Assembly: GCF_902498195.1 (NCBI RefSeq)
Contig: NZ_CABVIY010000007.1
Coordinates: 124,001-188,000, forward strand
Source of the DNA: Pseudomonas fluorescens
GTDB lineage: Bacteria; Pseudomonadota; Gammaproteobacteria; Pseudomonadales; Pseudomonadaceae
DNA length: 64,000 nt
Direction: 5' to 3'
In this document: positions 24,841-33,865 of the stretch, one piece after another
How the letters are laid out: each line of letters opens with the position of its first letter
Numbering within the stretch: the first letter of the stretch is position 1
Made by a program: the position numbers and the translations under genes
Notes under the pieces: generated by a model
Database searches by the model: none
What the model saw: the letters and a program-made list of their open reading frames with translations, nothing else
What the model was told of the DNA's origin: nothing

Positions 24841-25461
24841 TTAACGGTTCAACACGCTGCGAGTCTTCAACTCGCACTCGAACAAAAATTCAAAGGCCTC
24901 GATCTGCCGCAGTGCGTCGCTCATGCGCGCGCCCCAGGTGTAGAGGCCATGGCCGCGAATCAGGTAGCCGACGCAATCGGGATGGGCGTCGAGCCAAGGC
25001 TGCACCTTGGCGGCGAGGCGCGCAATGTCCTGATCGTTGTCGAAAATCGGCACCTGCACCCGGGATTCGTGGGTCGACACGCCGCTGAAGGCTTTTTGCA
25101 GTTCGTAGTCTTCGAACTCGATGAAATCCTCCAGCGTCAGGCGCGACAGCACCGTGGCATTCACCGAATGGGTGTGCAGCACCGCACCGATGTCCGGGCG
25201 CCAGCTGTAGAGCTGGGTGTGCAGCAGGGTTTCGGCAGATGGTTTCTTGCCCGGCTCCAGGCTGTTGCCCGCGAGGTCCGTGGCAAGCACATCGTCGACA
25301 CCCAGTTGGCCCTTGTGCTTGCCCGACACGGTCAGCAAGGCTTCGCTGGGCGACAGTCGGGTCGAATAATTGCTGCTGGTGGCCGGCGACCAGCCGCGGC
25401 CATACAGAAAACGCCCGGCGTCGATGATTTCCTGGGCGAGGTGTTCACGGGTAAGGCTCAT
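24841..25461 (-). CDS. mtnB: Methylthioribulose-1-phosphate dehydratase
   Basis: A class II aldolase-fold dehydratase of 206 residues acting in methionine salvage. Zinc ligands are His96 and His98 in LHTHSV and His171 in RGHGLYTWG; the phosphate-binding NYSTRLS segment is near residue 31. Its ATG overlaps the stop of the MFS gene by four bases (ATGA), evidence of an operon. No mtnA or mtnN is in the window; they are presumably elsewhere. Confidence 0.94.
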   Translation of the reverse strand: MSLTREHLAQEIIDAGRFLYGRGWSPATSSNYSTRLSPSEALLTVSGKHKGQLGVDDVLATDLAGNSLEPGKKPSAETLLHTQLYSWRPDIGAVLHTHSVNATVLSRLTLEDFIEFEDYELQKAFSGVSTHESRVQVPIFDNDQDIARLAAKVQPWLDAHPDCVGYLIRGHGLYTWGARMSDALRQIEAFEFLFECELKTRSVLNR

Positions 25462-26609
25462 GGCCGGTCCTCTTGCATACGTGTGGCAATGATAACGGCA
25501 GCCGCGAGGGCTGCGAGACTGGCAATACTAAAGGTCCATGCCGCGCCAAGGGCATTCCAGCTGTAGCCGGAATACAGCGCGCCGATGGCACCGCCGGTGC
25601 CGGCCAGTGCGGCATACAACGCCTGGCCCTGCCCTTGCTGGCGCGCGCCGAAGCTACGTTGCACGAAAGAAATGGCAGCGGCGTGAAAACTGCCAAAGGT
25701 CGCCGCGTGCAGCACCTGGGCAAACAACAGCACCCAGAGGTACTCGGCGAACGCACCCAGCAGCACCCAACGCAACGCCGCCAACAGAAAACTCGCCATC
25801 AGCACCCGCCGCAACGAAAAGCGCGCGAGGATCCTGCTCATGGCCATGAACATCAGCACCTCGGCCACCACGCCGACGGCCCAGAGCATGCCAATGACGC
25901 CACGGCTGTAGCCCAACCGCTCAAGGTGCAGGGTCAAAAAGGTGTAGTAAGGCCCGTGGCTCATCTGCATCAGCGCCACGCAGGCGTAGAACGCCAGCAC
26001 GCCCGGGCTGCGCAATTGCCTGAGGAACCCGTCCCCTGTCGGTCGGTTGCCCTGCGCCGGCTGCGCGTTGGGCACCCACAAGCTGCTGAGGACAATACCG
26101 GCCATGATCAGCACCAGCGCCGCCGGGTAGATGTCGAGGCTCAGCCATTCGAACAGGCGGCCCAGCGCGACCACGGTAATGATGAAACCAATGGAGCCCC
26201 ACAGGCGGATCTGGCTATAGCGCGAGGTCTGCCCCTGCAAATGCGCCAGGGTGATGACCTCGAACTGCGGCAACACCGCGTGCCAGAAAAACGCATGCAG
26301 GGCCATGACCATCGCCAGCCAGGCGTAGCTCTTGCTGACGAAAATCAACGAGAACGTCAGCATCGTGCAGACGGCGCCGAAGCGCACGATGGCCAGGCGC
26401 CGGCCGGTGATATCGCCGAGCCAGCCCCAGATATTGGGCGCCACGCAACGCATGAGCATCGGGATCGCCACCAGCTCGCCGATGCGTGCGGCGGAAAAAC
26501 CCAGGTGATCGAAGTACAGCGCCAGGAACGGCGCTGTCGAACCGAGCAAGGCGAAATAGAACAGATAGAAACTGGAAAGCCGCCAGTACGGAAGCGCCGC
26601 CACCGTCAT
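25458..26609 (-). CDS. MFS transporter (HcaT/PPP family)
   Basis: An inner-membrane permease of 383 residues with about 12 hydrophobic helices. The fold resembles the 3-phenylpropionate permease branch of the major facilitator superfamily (PYWRLSSFYLFYFALLGSTAPFLALYFDHLGFSAARIGEL; GWLGDITGRR loop with the typical acidic/basic pattern). It lies 28 bp after aroC and overlaps mtnB, so it is probably co-expressed with methionine salvage. The substrate is unknown; export or uptake of a methylthio sugar would fit the context but is inference. Confidence 0.85.
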   Translation of the reverse strand: MTVAALPYWRLSSFYLFYFALLGSTAPFLALYFDHLGFSAARIGELVAIPMLMRCVAPNIWGWLGDITGRRLAIVRFGAVCTMLTFSLIFVSKSYAWLAMVMALHAFFWHAVLPQFEVITLAHLQGQTSRYSQIRLWGSIGFIITVVALGRLFEWLSLDIYPAALVLIMAGIVLSSLWVPNAQPAQGNRPTGDGFLRQLRSPGVLAFYACVALMQMSHGPYYTFLTLHLERLGYSRGVIGMLWAVGVVAEVLMFMAMSRILARFSLRRVLMASFLLAALRWVLLGAFAEYLWVLLFAQVLHAATFGSFHAAAISFVQRSFGARQQGQGQALYAALAGTGGAIGALYSGYSWNALGAAWTFSIASLAALAAAVIIATRMQEDRP

Positions 26610-26637
26610 CAGACCGCAGCGGCTCTGAGGTCAGCCA

Positions 26638-27729
26638 TTAAAGTTGACCCAGCACCGGCGTGCTCACGCGCACATCGGCGTTCTGCCCGCGGTGACGCAA
26701 CAAGTGATCCATCAGCACGATGGCCATCATTGCCTCGGCGATCGGCGTGGCGCGGATGCCGACGCACGGGTCATGACGGCCCTTGGTGATGACGTCCACC
26801 GGGTTGCCGTGGATATCAATGGAACGGCCCGGCGTGGTGATGCTGGACGTCGGCTTCAGCGCCAGGTGCGCCACGATCGGCTGACCGGAGGAAATACCGC
26901 CGAGAATGCCGCCGGCGTTGTTGCTGAGGAAACCTTCGGGCGTCATCTCATCGCGGTGCTCGGTGCCGCGCTGGGCGACGCTGGCGAAACCGGCGCCGAT
27001 TTCAACGCCCTTGACCGCATTGATGCTCATCAGCGCATGGGCCAGTTCGGCGTCGAGGCGGTCGAAAATCGGCTCGCCCAGGCCCGGCATTACGCCTTCA
27101 GCTACCACAGTAATTTTCGCACCGACTGAATCCTGGTCGCGACGCAACTGGTCCATATAGGCTTCCAGCTCCGGCACTTTGTCCGGATCCGGGCTGAAGA
27201 AAGCATTCTCCTCCACCGAATCCCAGGTCTTGAACGGGATTTCGATCGGGCCGAGCTGGCTCATGTAGCCGCGAATCACGATGCCCTGGGTGGCCAGGTA
27301 TTTTTTCGCAATCGCGCCAGCGGCAACACGCATGGCGGTTTCACGGGCCGAGCTGCGGCCGCCGCCGCGGTAATCGCGCTCGCCGTATTTGTGGTGGTAG
27401 GTGTAGTCGGCATGGGCCGGACGGAACAGATCCTTGATTGCCGAGTAGTCCTTGGATTTCTGGTCGGTGTTGCGGATCAACAGGCCGATGGAGCAACCGG
27501 TGGTGCGACCTTCGAACACGCCGGAGAGGATTTCGACTTCGTCGGCTTCCTGGCGCTGGGTGGTGTGGCGGCTGGTGCCGGGCTTGCGCCGGTCGAGGTC
27601 GCGCTGCAGATCCTCCAGGGAGATCTCCAGGCCCGGCGGGCAGCCATCGACAATGGCGACCAACGCCGGACCATGGCTTTCGCCCGCGGTGGTGACAGTG
27701 AACAGCTTGCCGTAGGTATTGCCGGACAT
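26638..27729 (-). CDS. aroC: Chorismate synthase
   Basis: The last step of the shikimate pathway: EPSP to chorismate, with reduced FMN as cofactor. It has 363 residues, full length. Signature segments are GKLFTVTTAGESHGPAL, the GYGERDYRGGGRSSARETA loop (FMN/EPSP-binding, read here as KYGERDYRGGGRSSARETAMR), and GIRATPIAEAMMAIVLMDH near the C-terminus. First gene of the leftward operon with the MFS and mtn genes. Confidence 0.97.
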   Translation of the reverse strand: MSGNTYGKLFTVTTAGESHGPALVAIVDGCPPGLEISLEDLQRDLDRRKPGTSRHTTQRQEADEVEILSGVFEGRTTGCSIGLLIRNTDQKSKDYSAIKDLFRPAHADYTYHHKYGERDYRGGGRSSARETAMRVAAGAIAKKYLATQGIVIRGYMSQLGPIEIPFKTWDSVEENAFFSPDPDKVPELEAYMDQLRRDQDSVGAKITVVAEGVMPGLGEPIFDRLDAELAHALMSINAVKGVEIGAGFASVAQRGTEHRDEMTPEGFLSNNAGGILGGISSGQPIVAHLALKPTSSITTPGRSIDIHGNPVDVITKGRHDPCVGIRATPIAEAMMAIVLMDHLLRHRGQNADVRVSTPVLGQL

Positions 27730-27858
27730 GCAGGACGCTCCGTGAAATCGAACCCAAATACGTAATGCGCGCCAGTATACGCAGGCTACCCGAGTAGTTC
27801 ATCCTCGAACCTTATGGGTGCCCGAGAGTCCAACCGGCATCTTGTGTGTGATGGCGTG

Positions 27859-28812
27859 ATGATGCTGCGAGTTTTGATCTTGAGCCTTACCCTGATTTCC
27901 GGCTTCGCCCAGGCCACCGTGCTGCAGCGGCCGATTACCCTGGACACCGGCACCGGCGAGCTGTTCGGCTCGCTGTTGCTGCCCAAGTCCGACACCCCGG
28001 TCCCCGTTGTCCTGATCATTTCCGGCTCCGGCCCTACGGATCGCGACGGCAACAACCCTGACGGCGGACGCAACGACAGCCTCAAGCGCCTGGCCTGGGT
28101 GCTGGCCAAACACAACATCGCCAGCGTGCGTTACGACAAGCGCGGCGTGGCGGCCAGCCTGGCGGCGACCCCGGACGAGCGCAACCTGACACTGGAGGCT
28201 TATGTCGCCGACGCCGAAGCCTGGGGCCGCAAACTCAAGAGCGATCCGCGCTTCGGCAAGCTGATCCTGCTGGGCCACAGCGAAGGCGCCTTGATCGCCA
28301 GCCTCGCCGCGCCGAGCGTCGATGCGGCGGCAGTGATTTCCATGTCCGGCAGCGCACGGCCGATCGATCAGGTACTGCGCCAGCAACTGGGCAACCGCCT
28401 GCCGCCGCCGCTGATGCTGCGCAGCAACGAGCTGCTCGACAGCCTCAAGGCCGGGAAAACCGACGACAACGTACCGCCACAGCTGCAGGTGATTTTCCGC
28501 CCGAGTGTGCAGCCGTATCTGATTTCACTGTTCCGCCAGGACCCGGCGGCAGCCTTCGCCCGCTTGAAAATGCCGGCGCTGATCATTCAGGGCGGTAACG
28601 ATATCCAGGTCGGGGTCAATGATGCGCGCCTGCTCAAGGCGGCCAAACCGGACGCCGAATTGGCGCTGATCGAAGGCATGAACCACGTCCTGCGCATCGT
28701 GCCCAATGACGTCAAACGCCAGTTGGCGTCCTACAAAGATCCGAATTTGCCGCTGGCGGCGGAACTGGGCGCGCGAATCCTCGGGTTTATTGACGGACTT
28801 CGCACCCGTTAA
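27859..28812 (+). CDS. Secreted alpha/beta-hydrolase
   Basis: A 317-residue hydrolase with a signal peptide (about 1-19, cleaved after FAQA). The oxyanion region ISGSGPTDRDGNN, the nucleophile Ser141 in GHSEGA, an Asp in IQGGNDIQV and His in EGMNHVL make a complete triad. It is therefore probably a periplasmic esterase or peptidase-like enzyme; the substrate is unknown. Two ATGs at 27859 and 27862 are possible starts; neither has a strong ribosome site, and the frame runs back to 27814. It lies divergent to aroC and 99 bp before the next gene. Confidence 0.82.
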   Translation: MMLRVLILSLTLISGFAQATVLQRPITLDTGTGELFGSLLLPKSDTPVPVVLIISGSGPTDRDGNNPDGGRNDSLKRLAWVLAKHNIASVRYDKRGVAASLAATPDERNLTLEAYVADAEAWGRKLKSDPRFGKLILLGHSEGALIASLAAPSVDAAAVISMSGSARPIDQVLRQQLGNRLPPPLMLRSNELLDSLKAGKTDDNVPPQLQVIFRPSVQPYLISLFRQDPAAAFARLKMPALIIQGGNDIQVGVNDARLLKAAKPDAELALIEGMNHVLRIVPNDVKRQLASYKDPNLPLAAELGARILGFIDGLRTR

Positions 28813-28911
28813 CCGCTGTTTGCCCTCCAGTCTTGAAGAAAACGGCCGATAAGCCTTTGTCGCCAGCGCACGGGCGGGCGACAAGCTGAGCTTGGACAGG
28901 ATCTCGCCGTT

Positions 28912-29703
28912 ATGACTGATACCCCGACTTCACCCGACACCACCGCTGAAAAAGACGCACCGCCAGCGGTCGAGCTGCCGTGGGCGGACGTCCACGTCGA
29001 GCACCACAAGATGCTCCGCCTGGCGCCATTGCAGACCGACCGCAACACCGGTGGGCGGCCCCTGCGCTTTGTCGAATTCGGTTACGCCGAACGCAACGAC
29101 AAGCTGCGCAGCCTGATGCGCATGAGCATCACCCTGCCCGGCCAGCGGGTGCGCAAGGAACAGAACCATCTGGATGTGTGGGTCGATCACAGCGAAAAAC
29201 GCGTGCATTTCGGCCCCGACAGCGGCCTGCAAATCGAACCGCTGAACCGCGGTATCGGCCGTTTCATGGCGGCCCAAGGCATTACCTGGGCGAAGAAGCG
29301 CTGGCCCGGCTACACCGTCGATGGCACCGACCTGAACAACAAGGACGCACTGAGCGAAGACACGCGCCTGCGCCGCGATCACTTTCTACGGGTGCATGGG
29401 TTTGATGTGGTGTACGCCGACGCCCAGCATTTGAAGGGCAGCGTCAGCGAGGTGAAGGTCGGCGACCTGCTGGGTGACTGGAACACCGACAAACTGCAAA
29501 TCGTGGAAATTCTCGAAGCCGCGCAGATGCTCCAGCAAGCCGAGCAGAACCTGGCCGAGCAGGAAGTCAAACTCAAGAAACACGAAGAAAAAGTCAGCAA
29601 GTACAAACGTGAAGACGCCGGGCTGCGCTTCACCATTACCTGCCTGGTGGCGTTTGCGGTGTTTCAGGCGGGGTTGTTGATCTGGATTGCGACGCACCGT
29701 TAA
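28912..29703 (+). CDS. Conserved hypothetical protein with C-terminal coiled coil and membrane anchor
   Basis: A 263-residue protein. Residues 1-180 are soluble, with a structured domain (RFVEFGYAERNDKLRSLMRMSI, DVWVDHSEKRVHFGP, GRFMAAQGITWAKKRWPGY). Residues 195-235 form a coiled coil rich in Gln, Glu and Lys (EAAQMLQQAEQNLAEQEVKLKKHEEK). One transmembrane helix (about 240-259) ends the protein, so it is tail-anchored with the domain in the cytoplasm. The family is familiar from Pseudomonas genomes next to prmB and aroC; function unknown. Confidence 0.7.
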   Translation: MTDTPTSPDTTAEKDAPPAVELPWADVHVEHHKMLRLAPLQTDRNTGGRPLRFVEFGYAERNDKLRSLMRMSITLPGQRVRKEQNHLDVWVDHSEKRVHFGPDSGLQIEPLNRGIGRFMAAQGITWAKKRWPGYTVDGTDLNNKDALSEDTRLRRDHFLRVHGFDVVYADAQHLKGSVSEVKVGDLLGDWNTDKLQIVEILEAAQMLQQAEQNLAEQEVKLKKHEEKVSKYKREDAGLRFTITCLVAFAVFQAGLLIWIATHR

Positions 29704-29713
29704 TTCAGGTGTA

Positions 29714-29790
29714 AAAAAGATCGCAGCCTTCGGCAGCTCCTACAGGTTGATGTGAAGACCTGTAGGAGCTGCCGAAGGCTGCGATCTTTT
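29714..29790. repeat. REP family A inverted pair (copy A7)
   Basis: AAAGATCGCAGCCTTCGGCA...CTCCTACAG and its inverted copy CTGTAGGAGCTGCC... with a short spacer, between the convergent tail-anchored protein gene and prmB. Confidence 0.88.
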
Positions 29791-29801
29791 GCTTTCAAGC
29801 G

Positions 29802-30710
29802 TTAAACGCGGGAAGCGAACAGGGCCTGATGATCGCGGCACTGCTCGGCCGTCAACATGAACACGCCATGCCCGCCGCGCTCGAACTCCAGCCAGGCGAA
29901 ATCCACTTCCGGGTACAGCGCCTCGACGTGCACCTGGCTGTTGCCCACCTCGACAATCAGCAAGCCCTTCTCGGTCAGGTGATCCGCCGCTTCGGCGAGC
30001 ATGCGCCGCACCAGGTTCAAGCCATCGTCACCGCAGGCCAGCCCCAGCTCCGGCTCGTGCTGGTATTCGTCCGGCATGTCGGCGAAATCTTCGGCATCGA
30101 CATAGGGCGGGTTCGACACGATCAGGTCAAAACGCTGTCCCGGCAATCCATCGAAGCCATCGCCCTGCACCGTGTACACCCGCTGATCGACGCCATGGCG
30201 CTCGATGTTCTGGTTGGCCACTTCCAGCGCTTCGAACGACAGATCGGCCAGTACCACTTCGGCGTTCTGGAACTCGTAGGCGCAAGCGATACCGATGCAA
30301 CCGGAACCGGTGCACAGGTCGAGAATCCGCGCGGGCTCGGTGCCCAGCCATGGCGTGAAGCGGTTTTCAATCAGTTCGCCAATCGGCGAGCGCGGAATCA
30401 GCACGCGTTCGTCGACGATGAACGACATGCCGCAGAACCAGGCTTCGCCCAGCAGGTAAGCGGTCGGCACGCGTTCTTCGATACGGCGCTTGAGCAGCAA
30501 CTGCAGGTGGACCAGCTCGTCTTCTTCCAGATTGCAGTCGAGGTAGCTGTCGGCGATTTCCCATGGCAAGTGCAATGCCCCCAACACCAGTTGACGGGCT
30601 TCGTCCCAGGCATTGTCGGTCCCATGGCCGAAAAACAGATCCTCCCCATGGAAGCGACTGACGGCCCAACGGATATGGTCACGCAGGGTACGAAGGCGGG
30701 AAGTGATCAC
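29802..30710 (-). CDS. prmB: 50S ribosomal protein L3 N5-glutamine methyltransferase
   Basis: It methylates a glutamine of ribosomal protein L3 using SAM. It has 302 residues. The SAM motif DLCTGSGCIG lies at 131-140 and the catalytic NPPY at 200-203, both diagnostic of HemK-family enzymes. The N-terminal helical domain (HGEDLFFGHGTDNAWDEARQLVLGAL) and ERVPTAYLLGEAWFCGMSF are typical of PrmB and not PrmC. Divergent to the isochorismatase gene. Confidence 0.95.
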   Translation of the reverse strand: MITSRLRTLRDHIRWAVSRFHGEDLFFGHGTDNAWDEARQLVLGALHLPWEIADSYLDCNLEEDELVHLQLLLKRRIEERVPTAYLLGEAWFCGMSFIVDERVLIPRSPIGELIENRFTPWLGTEPARILDLCTGSGCIGIACAYEFQNAEVVLADLSFEALEVANQNIERHGVDQRVYTVQGDGFDGLPGQRFDLIVSNPPYVDAEDFADMPDEYQHEPELGLACGDDGLNLVRRMLAEAADHLTEKGLLIVEVGNSQVHVEALYPEVDFAWLEFERGGHGVFMLTAEQCRDHQALFASRV

Positions 30711-30949
30711 GACGGCAAACTCCAGAAAAATCGACGGGCGATTCTATCAGCCAAACGTCGTCACGACGACGCGGGAAAAACACCGGGGCGGATGTAGGAC
30801 TAATCTCTTTTTACAGCCGGGTATTGAACAAAACGGAGCACTTGACAACGCTGCACGCCAGTAACGACGGCGCCTACGATGGTAGCGATTCACAGAAGCG
30901 CTCAGCCAGAGGACAATGTCGCAAAAGCCCCACTCCAAGGAGCCCCAGA

Positions 30950-31540
30950 ATGTCCGTTCCACAAACGATGTTTCAACTCAGCGGCCGCGGCTATGCAGCC
31001 GCCAAACTGAGTCATGCGACCCTTATCATCATCGATGCCCAGAAAGAATACCTCAGCGGCCCGCTGGCCCTGAGCGGCATGGATGCGGCTGTCGCGAACA
31101 TCAAGCAATTGGTGACGGCCGCCCGTGCGGCCGGCCGTCCAATCGTGCATGTCAGCCACCTCGGCACCGTCGGCGGGCTGTTCGACCCTCGCGGCGAGCG
31201 CGGGCAGTTCATCCCGGGGCTGGAGCCGCAGGCCGGTGAAATCAGGATTGAAAAAATCCTGCCGAGTGCATTCCATGGCACGGACCTGAAAAAGCGCCTG
31301 GAAGAATTGGGCTCGGTGGACCTGGTGGTGTGCGGCTTCATGAGTCACTCCAGCGTCAGCACCACGGTGCGCGCGGCGAAAAACCTGGGTTTCCGCTGCA
31401 CCCTCGTGGAAGATGCCTGCGCCACCCGCGATCTGCCCTACAAAGGCGGCGTCCTGAGCGCCGAGCATGTGCAGCAGACCGAAATGGCGATCATGGCGGA
31501 CAACTTTGCCGCCGTCGCCCAGACCAACGACCTGGTCTGA
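30950..31540 (+). CDS. Isochorismatase-family protein lacking the catalytic cysteine
   Basis: A 196-residue cysteine-hydrolase-fold protein. Asp29 (in IIIDAQKEY) and Lys103 (in EKILPSAF) of the triad are present, but the usual catalytic Cys position in GFMSHSSVSTT is Ser135. It may be a slow or altered hydrolase or a binding protein. The start at 30950 is fixed by AAGGAG 8 bp upstream; the frame to 30824 is not coding. Divergent to prmB. The family includes isochorismatases, nicotinamidases and N-carbamoyl hydrolases; the substrate is unknown. Confidence 0.85.
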   Translation: MSVPQTMFQLSGRGYAAAKLSHATLIIIDAQKEYLSGPLALSGMDAAVANIKQLVTAARAAGRPIVHVSHLGTVGGLFDPRGERGQFIPGLEPQAGEIRIEKILPSAFHGTDLKKRLEELGSVDLVVCGFMSHSSVSTTVRAAKNLGFRCTLVEDACATRDLPYKGGVLSAEHVQQTEMAIMADNFAAVAQTNDLV

Positions 31541-31671
31541 TCGGCGATTCATGAGCGGCCACTATCGCCGCTCATCCGCAAAAACCTCTCATCCGCTGTA
31601 ATTGTCTTAGCCTCAGGAACATCCCGGTCAACTCCCGGTCGAAGGGCCGATACCCATTGAGGAAGGTCGGA

Positions 31672-31992
31672 ATGAAGTTATCCGATGGTTTTGACGCTCG
31701 CCGCTTGCGGCCCAAAGGCCAACGCAACTGGCGTTTTCGAATCGGCGCGGCGTTCGCTGCGCTGCTGGCAACCTGCGGTGTGCTGCTGGCCATGGCCGGT
31801 GTCGCCAGCCTGCTTGGCCACGCTCCCGCCCTGGGCGAGTTGAACACCAACCGCGCCGGTGCGGCGGTGATTCTGGCGATCGGCCTGTTCGTGCTGTACC
31901 TGGGTGTGTGGTTGTGGCGGCGCTGCCGGCGCCGTTCGCGGCAGTCGCGAGAGCTGGCCATGTCCCCGCACTTGATGAAAAAACACGACTGA
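31672..31992 (+). CDS. Small two-helix membrane protein
   Basis: A 106-residue protein from the ATG at 31672 (GGAAGG ribosome site). The N-terminus is basic (ARRLRPKGQRNWRFR). Two transmembrane helices lie at about 29-50 and 67-87, followed by an Arg-rich cytoplasmic tail (WRRCRRRSRQSRE). No family is recognised. It lies upstream of the Smr gene on the same strand. Confidence 0.65.
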   Translation: MKLSDGFDARRLRPKGQRNWRFRIGAAFAALLATCGVLLAMAGVASLLGHAPALGELNTNRAGAAVILAIGLFVLYLGVWLWRRCRRRSRQSRELAMSPHLMKKHD

Positions 31993-32081
31993 GCCCAAGG
32001 TCGCAGCCGATCCCCGCGCGTTTTATCGCGCCCTCATTCGCTCCGAGTTGGGTAAACTGGCCGCCCTTCGCGGAGGCTGAC

Positions 32082-32639
32082 ATGCAAGACGACGATTTTT
32101 CCCTGTTCAAAAGCGCGATCCAAGGCGTCAAGCCGATCAAGCACGATCGCGCCGAAACCGGCAAACCCAAGGCTGACCGCGCGCAGATCGCCACGCTGCG
32201 ACAGGCCGCTACCGTGCGCACCGATGCCACCACCGTTGATGGGCTGTCCGATCAGTTTGTGATTGATGTCGGACCTGAAGACGAGTTGATGTGGGCCCGT
32301 GACGGCGTGCAGGAAAGCCAGATGCGCAAGCTCAAGATCGGGCAGATTCCGTTCGAGGGCAGCCTCGACCTGCACGGCATGAACGTGGAAAAGGCCCGGG
32401 AAACCCTCTGGGCCTTCCTGGCCGAAGCCACCAAGTTCGAAATCCGCTGCGTGCGCGTCACCCACGGCAAGGCCGTGCGCCTGGACGGCAAGCGCCCGAT
32501 GATCAAAAGCCACGTCAACACCTGGCTGCGCCAGCATCCACAGGTGCTGGGCTTCACCTCCTGCCAGGCCAAACATGGCGGTGCCGGCGCGGTTTATGTG
32601 ATGCTCAAACGCACCATGATGGAAGGTCGCGACGAGTAA
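32082..32639 (+). CDS. Smr-domain protein
   Basis: A 185-residue protein with a C-terminal Smr domain: DLHGMNVEKARETLWAFL, then RVTHGKAVRLDGKRPMIKSHVNTWL, then QAKHGGAGAVYVMLK. The conserved DLHG and THG are intact, as in nuclease-active Smr domains and in YfcN/SmrB, which acts on collided ribosomes. The first 90 residues are polar. CGGAGG lies before the ATG. Ribosome rescue is a possible role, given family knowledge only. Confidence 0.88.
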   Translation: MQDDDFSLFKSAIQGVKPIKHDRAETGKPKADRAQIATLRQAATVRTDATTVDGLSDQFVIDVGPEDELMWARDGVQESQMRKLKIGQIPFEGSLDLHGMNVEKARETLWAFLAEATKFEIRCVRVTHGKAVRLDGKRPMIKSHVNTWLRQHPQVLGFTSCQAKHGGAGAVYVMLKRTMMEGRDE

Positions 32640-32716
32640 AGCTGATGCGTCATGCTTGCAGCGTCGTGTCTGCCACCGTACCCTTGTTCTTTGCGTAAAA
32701 TCCCACAGGTAGTTTC

Positions 32717-33262
32717 ATGTCCCTGGAACAGAATTACACCGCGATTCTCGGCCAATTGGGCGAGGACGTGTCCCGCGAAGGCCTGCTCGACACGCCAAAA
32801 CGTGCCGCCAAAGCCATGCAGTACCTCTGCCGCGGTTATGAGCAGACGCTGGAAGAAGTCACCAACGGTGCCTTGTTCAGCTCCGACAACAGCGAAATGG
32901 TGCTGGTCAAGGACATCGAGCTGTACTCGTTGTGCGAACACCACCTGCTGCCGTTCATCGGCAAGGCCCATGTTGCCTACATCCCGAGCGGCAAGGTCCT
33001 GGGCCTGTCGAAAGTCGCGCGGATCGTCGACATGTACGCCCGCCGCCTGCAGATCCAGGAAAACCTCAGCCGCCAGATCGCCGATGCGGTCCAGCAGGTC
33101 ACCGGTGCCCTGGGCGTGGCGGTGGTGATCGAGGCCAAGCACATGTGCATGATGATGCGCGGTGTGGAAAAGCAGAATTCGACGATGATCACCTCGGTGA
33201 TGCTCGGTGAGTTCCGCGAGAATGCCGCAACCCGCAGCGAATTCCTCAGCCTGATCAAGTAA
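32717..33262 (+). CDS. folE: GTP cyclohydrolase I FolE
   Basis: It converts GTP to 7,8-dihydroneopterin triphosphate, the first step of folate (and pterin) synthesis. It has 181 residues. The zinc ligands are Cys73 and His76 in SLCEHHLLPF and Cys144 in KHMCMMMRG; the substrate loop GLSKVARIVDMYARRLQ is conserved. This is a short single-domain form common in Pseudomonas, which often has two folE genes. It is followed by an intrinsic terminator. Confidence 0.95.
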   Translation: MSLEQNYTAILGQLGEDVSREGLLDTPKRAAKAMQYLCRGYEQTLEEVTNGALFSSDNSEMVLVKDIELYSLCEHHLLPFIGKAHVAYIPSGKVLGLSKVARIVDMYARRLQIQENLSRQIADAVQQVTGALGVAVVIEAKHMCMMMRGVEKQNSTMITSVMLGEFRENAATRSEFLSLIK

Positions 33263-33275
33263 TTCGCTCCACGAA

Positions 33276-33308
33276 GAAAACCGGCATTCATCGCCGGTTT
33301 TTTTTCGT
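33276..33308 (+). terminator. Intrinsic terminator of folE
   Basis: AACCGGC (33279-33285) pairs with GCCGGTT (33293-33299), followed by eight or more Ts. Confidence 0.85.
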
Positions 33309-33366
33309 CCGCGAAAAATCAGGTAAGCTGCGCGCCTTTCTTCATTCGCCCCGTGAGGCTTACAAC

Positions 33367-33738
33367 GTGTTCGTCAAAGCGCTTCGTGTCGGCCTCGGCC
33401 AACTGATCATCTTCATCGACTTCCTCACTCGCCCCGGCAAGAAGCAGCGCCCGGCCGCCGCCCAGGCCCAGGTCGAAGCCGCCGCCAAGGGCCTGACCCT
33501 GTATCAATTCCACGCCTGCCCGTTCTGCGTGAAAACCCGCCGCACCCTGCGTCGCCTGAATGTGCCGGTGGCGTTGCGCGATGCAAAGAACAGCGAACAG
33601 GATCGCCAGGCCCTGCTGGAGCAAGGCGGCAAGATCAAGGTGCCGTGCCTGCGCATTGAAGAGGAAGGAAAGACCACCTGGATGTATGAGTCCAAGGTGA
33701 TCATTGATTATCTGGATAAGCGTTTCGCTGCAGTTTGA
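33367..33738 (+). CDS. Glutaredoxin-family protein with N-terminal membrane segment
   Basis: A 123-residue protein starting with GTG at 33367. Residues 5-20 are a hydrophobic helix (ALRVGLGQLIIFIDFL) that may anchor it to the membrane. The rest is a glutaredoxin fold with the redox motif C51-P-F-C54, a cis-proline segment (KIKVPCLRIEEEG) and the C-terminal ESKVIIDYLDKRF. It probably reduces disulfides or glutathione mixed disulfides at the inner-membrane surface. No partner is adjacent. Confidence 0.85.
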   Translation: MFVKALRVGLGQLIIFIDFLTRPGKKQRPAAAQAQVEAAAKGLTLYQFHACPFCVKTRRTLRRLNVPVALRDAKNSEQDRQALLEQGGKIKVPCLRIEEEGKTTWMYESKVIIDYLDKRFAAV

Positions 33739-33762
33739 TGTTGTTGCAGTGCTCTGACTGAC

Positions 33763-33835
33763 GCCTTCGCGAGCAAGCCCGCTCCCACATTTGGAATGCG
33801 GTCAACTGTGGGAGCGGGCTTGCCCGCGAAGAGGC
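33763..33835. repeat. REP family B inverted pair (copy B3)
   Basis: TTCGCGAGCAAGCCCGCTCC and its inverted copy. The spacer contains GGAATGCGGTCAACTG, identical to that in copy B4 at 35.6 kb. Confidence 0.9.
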
Positions 33836-33865
33836 CGGCACGAACACTGCAAAACTCTGACAAAA

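Noticed and set aside
25473..26789. Rightward ORF of 438 codons opposite the MFS and aroC genes
   Set aside because: A shadow of the MFS gene; composition is His/Arg/Gln-rich and it runs across two real genes.
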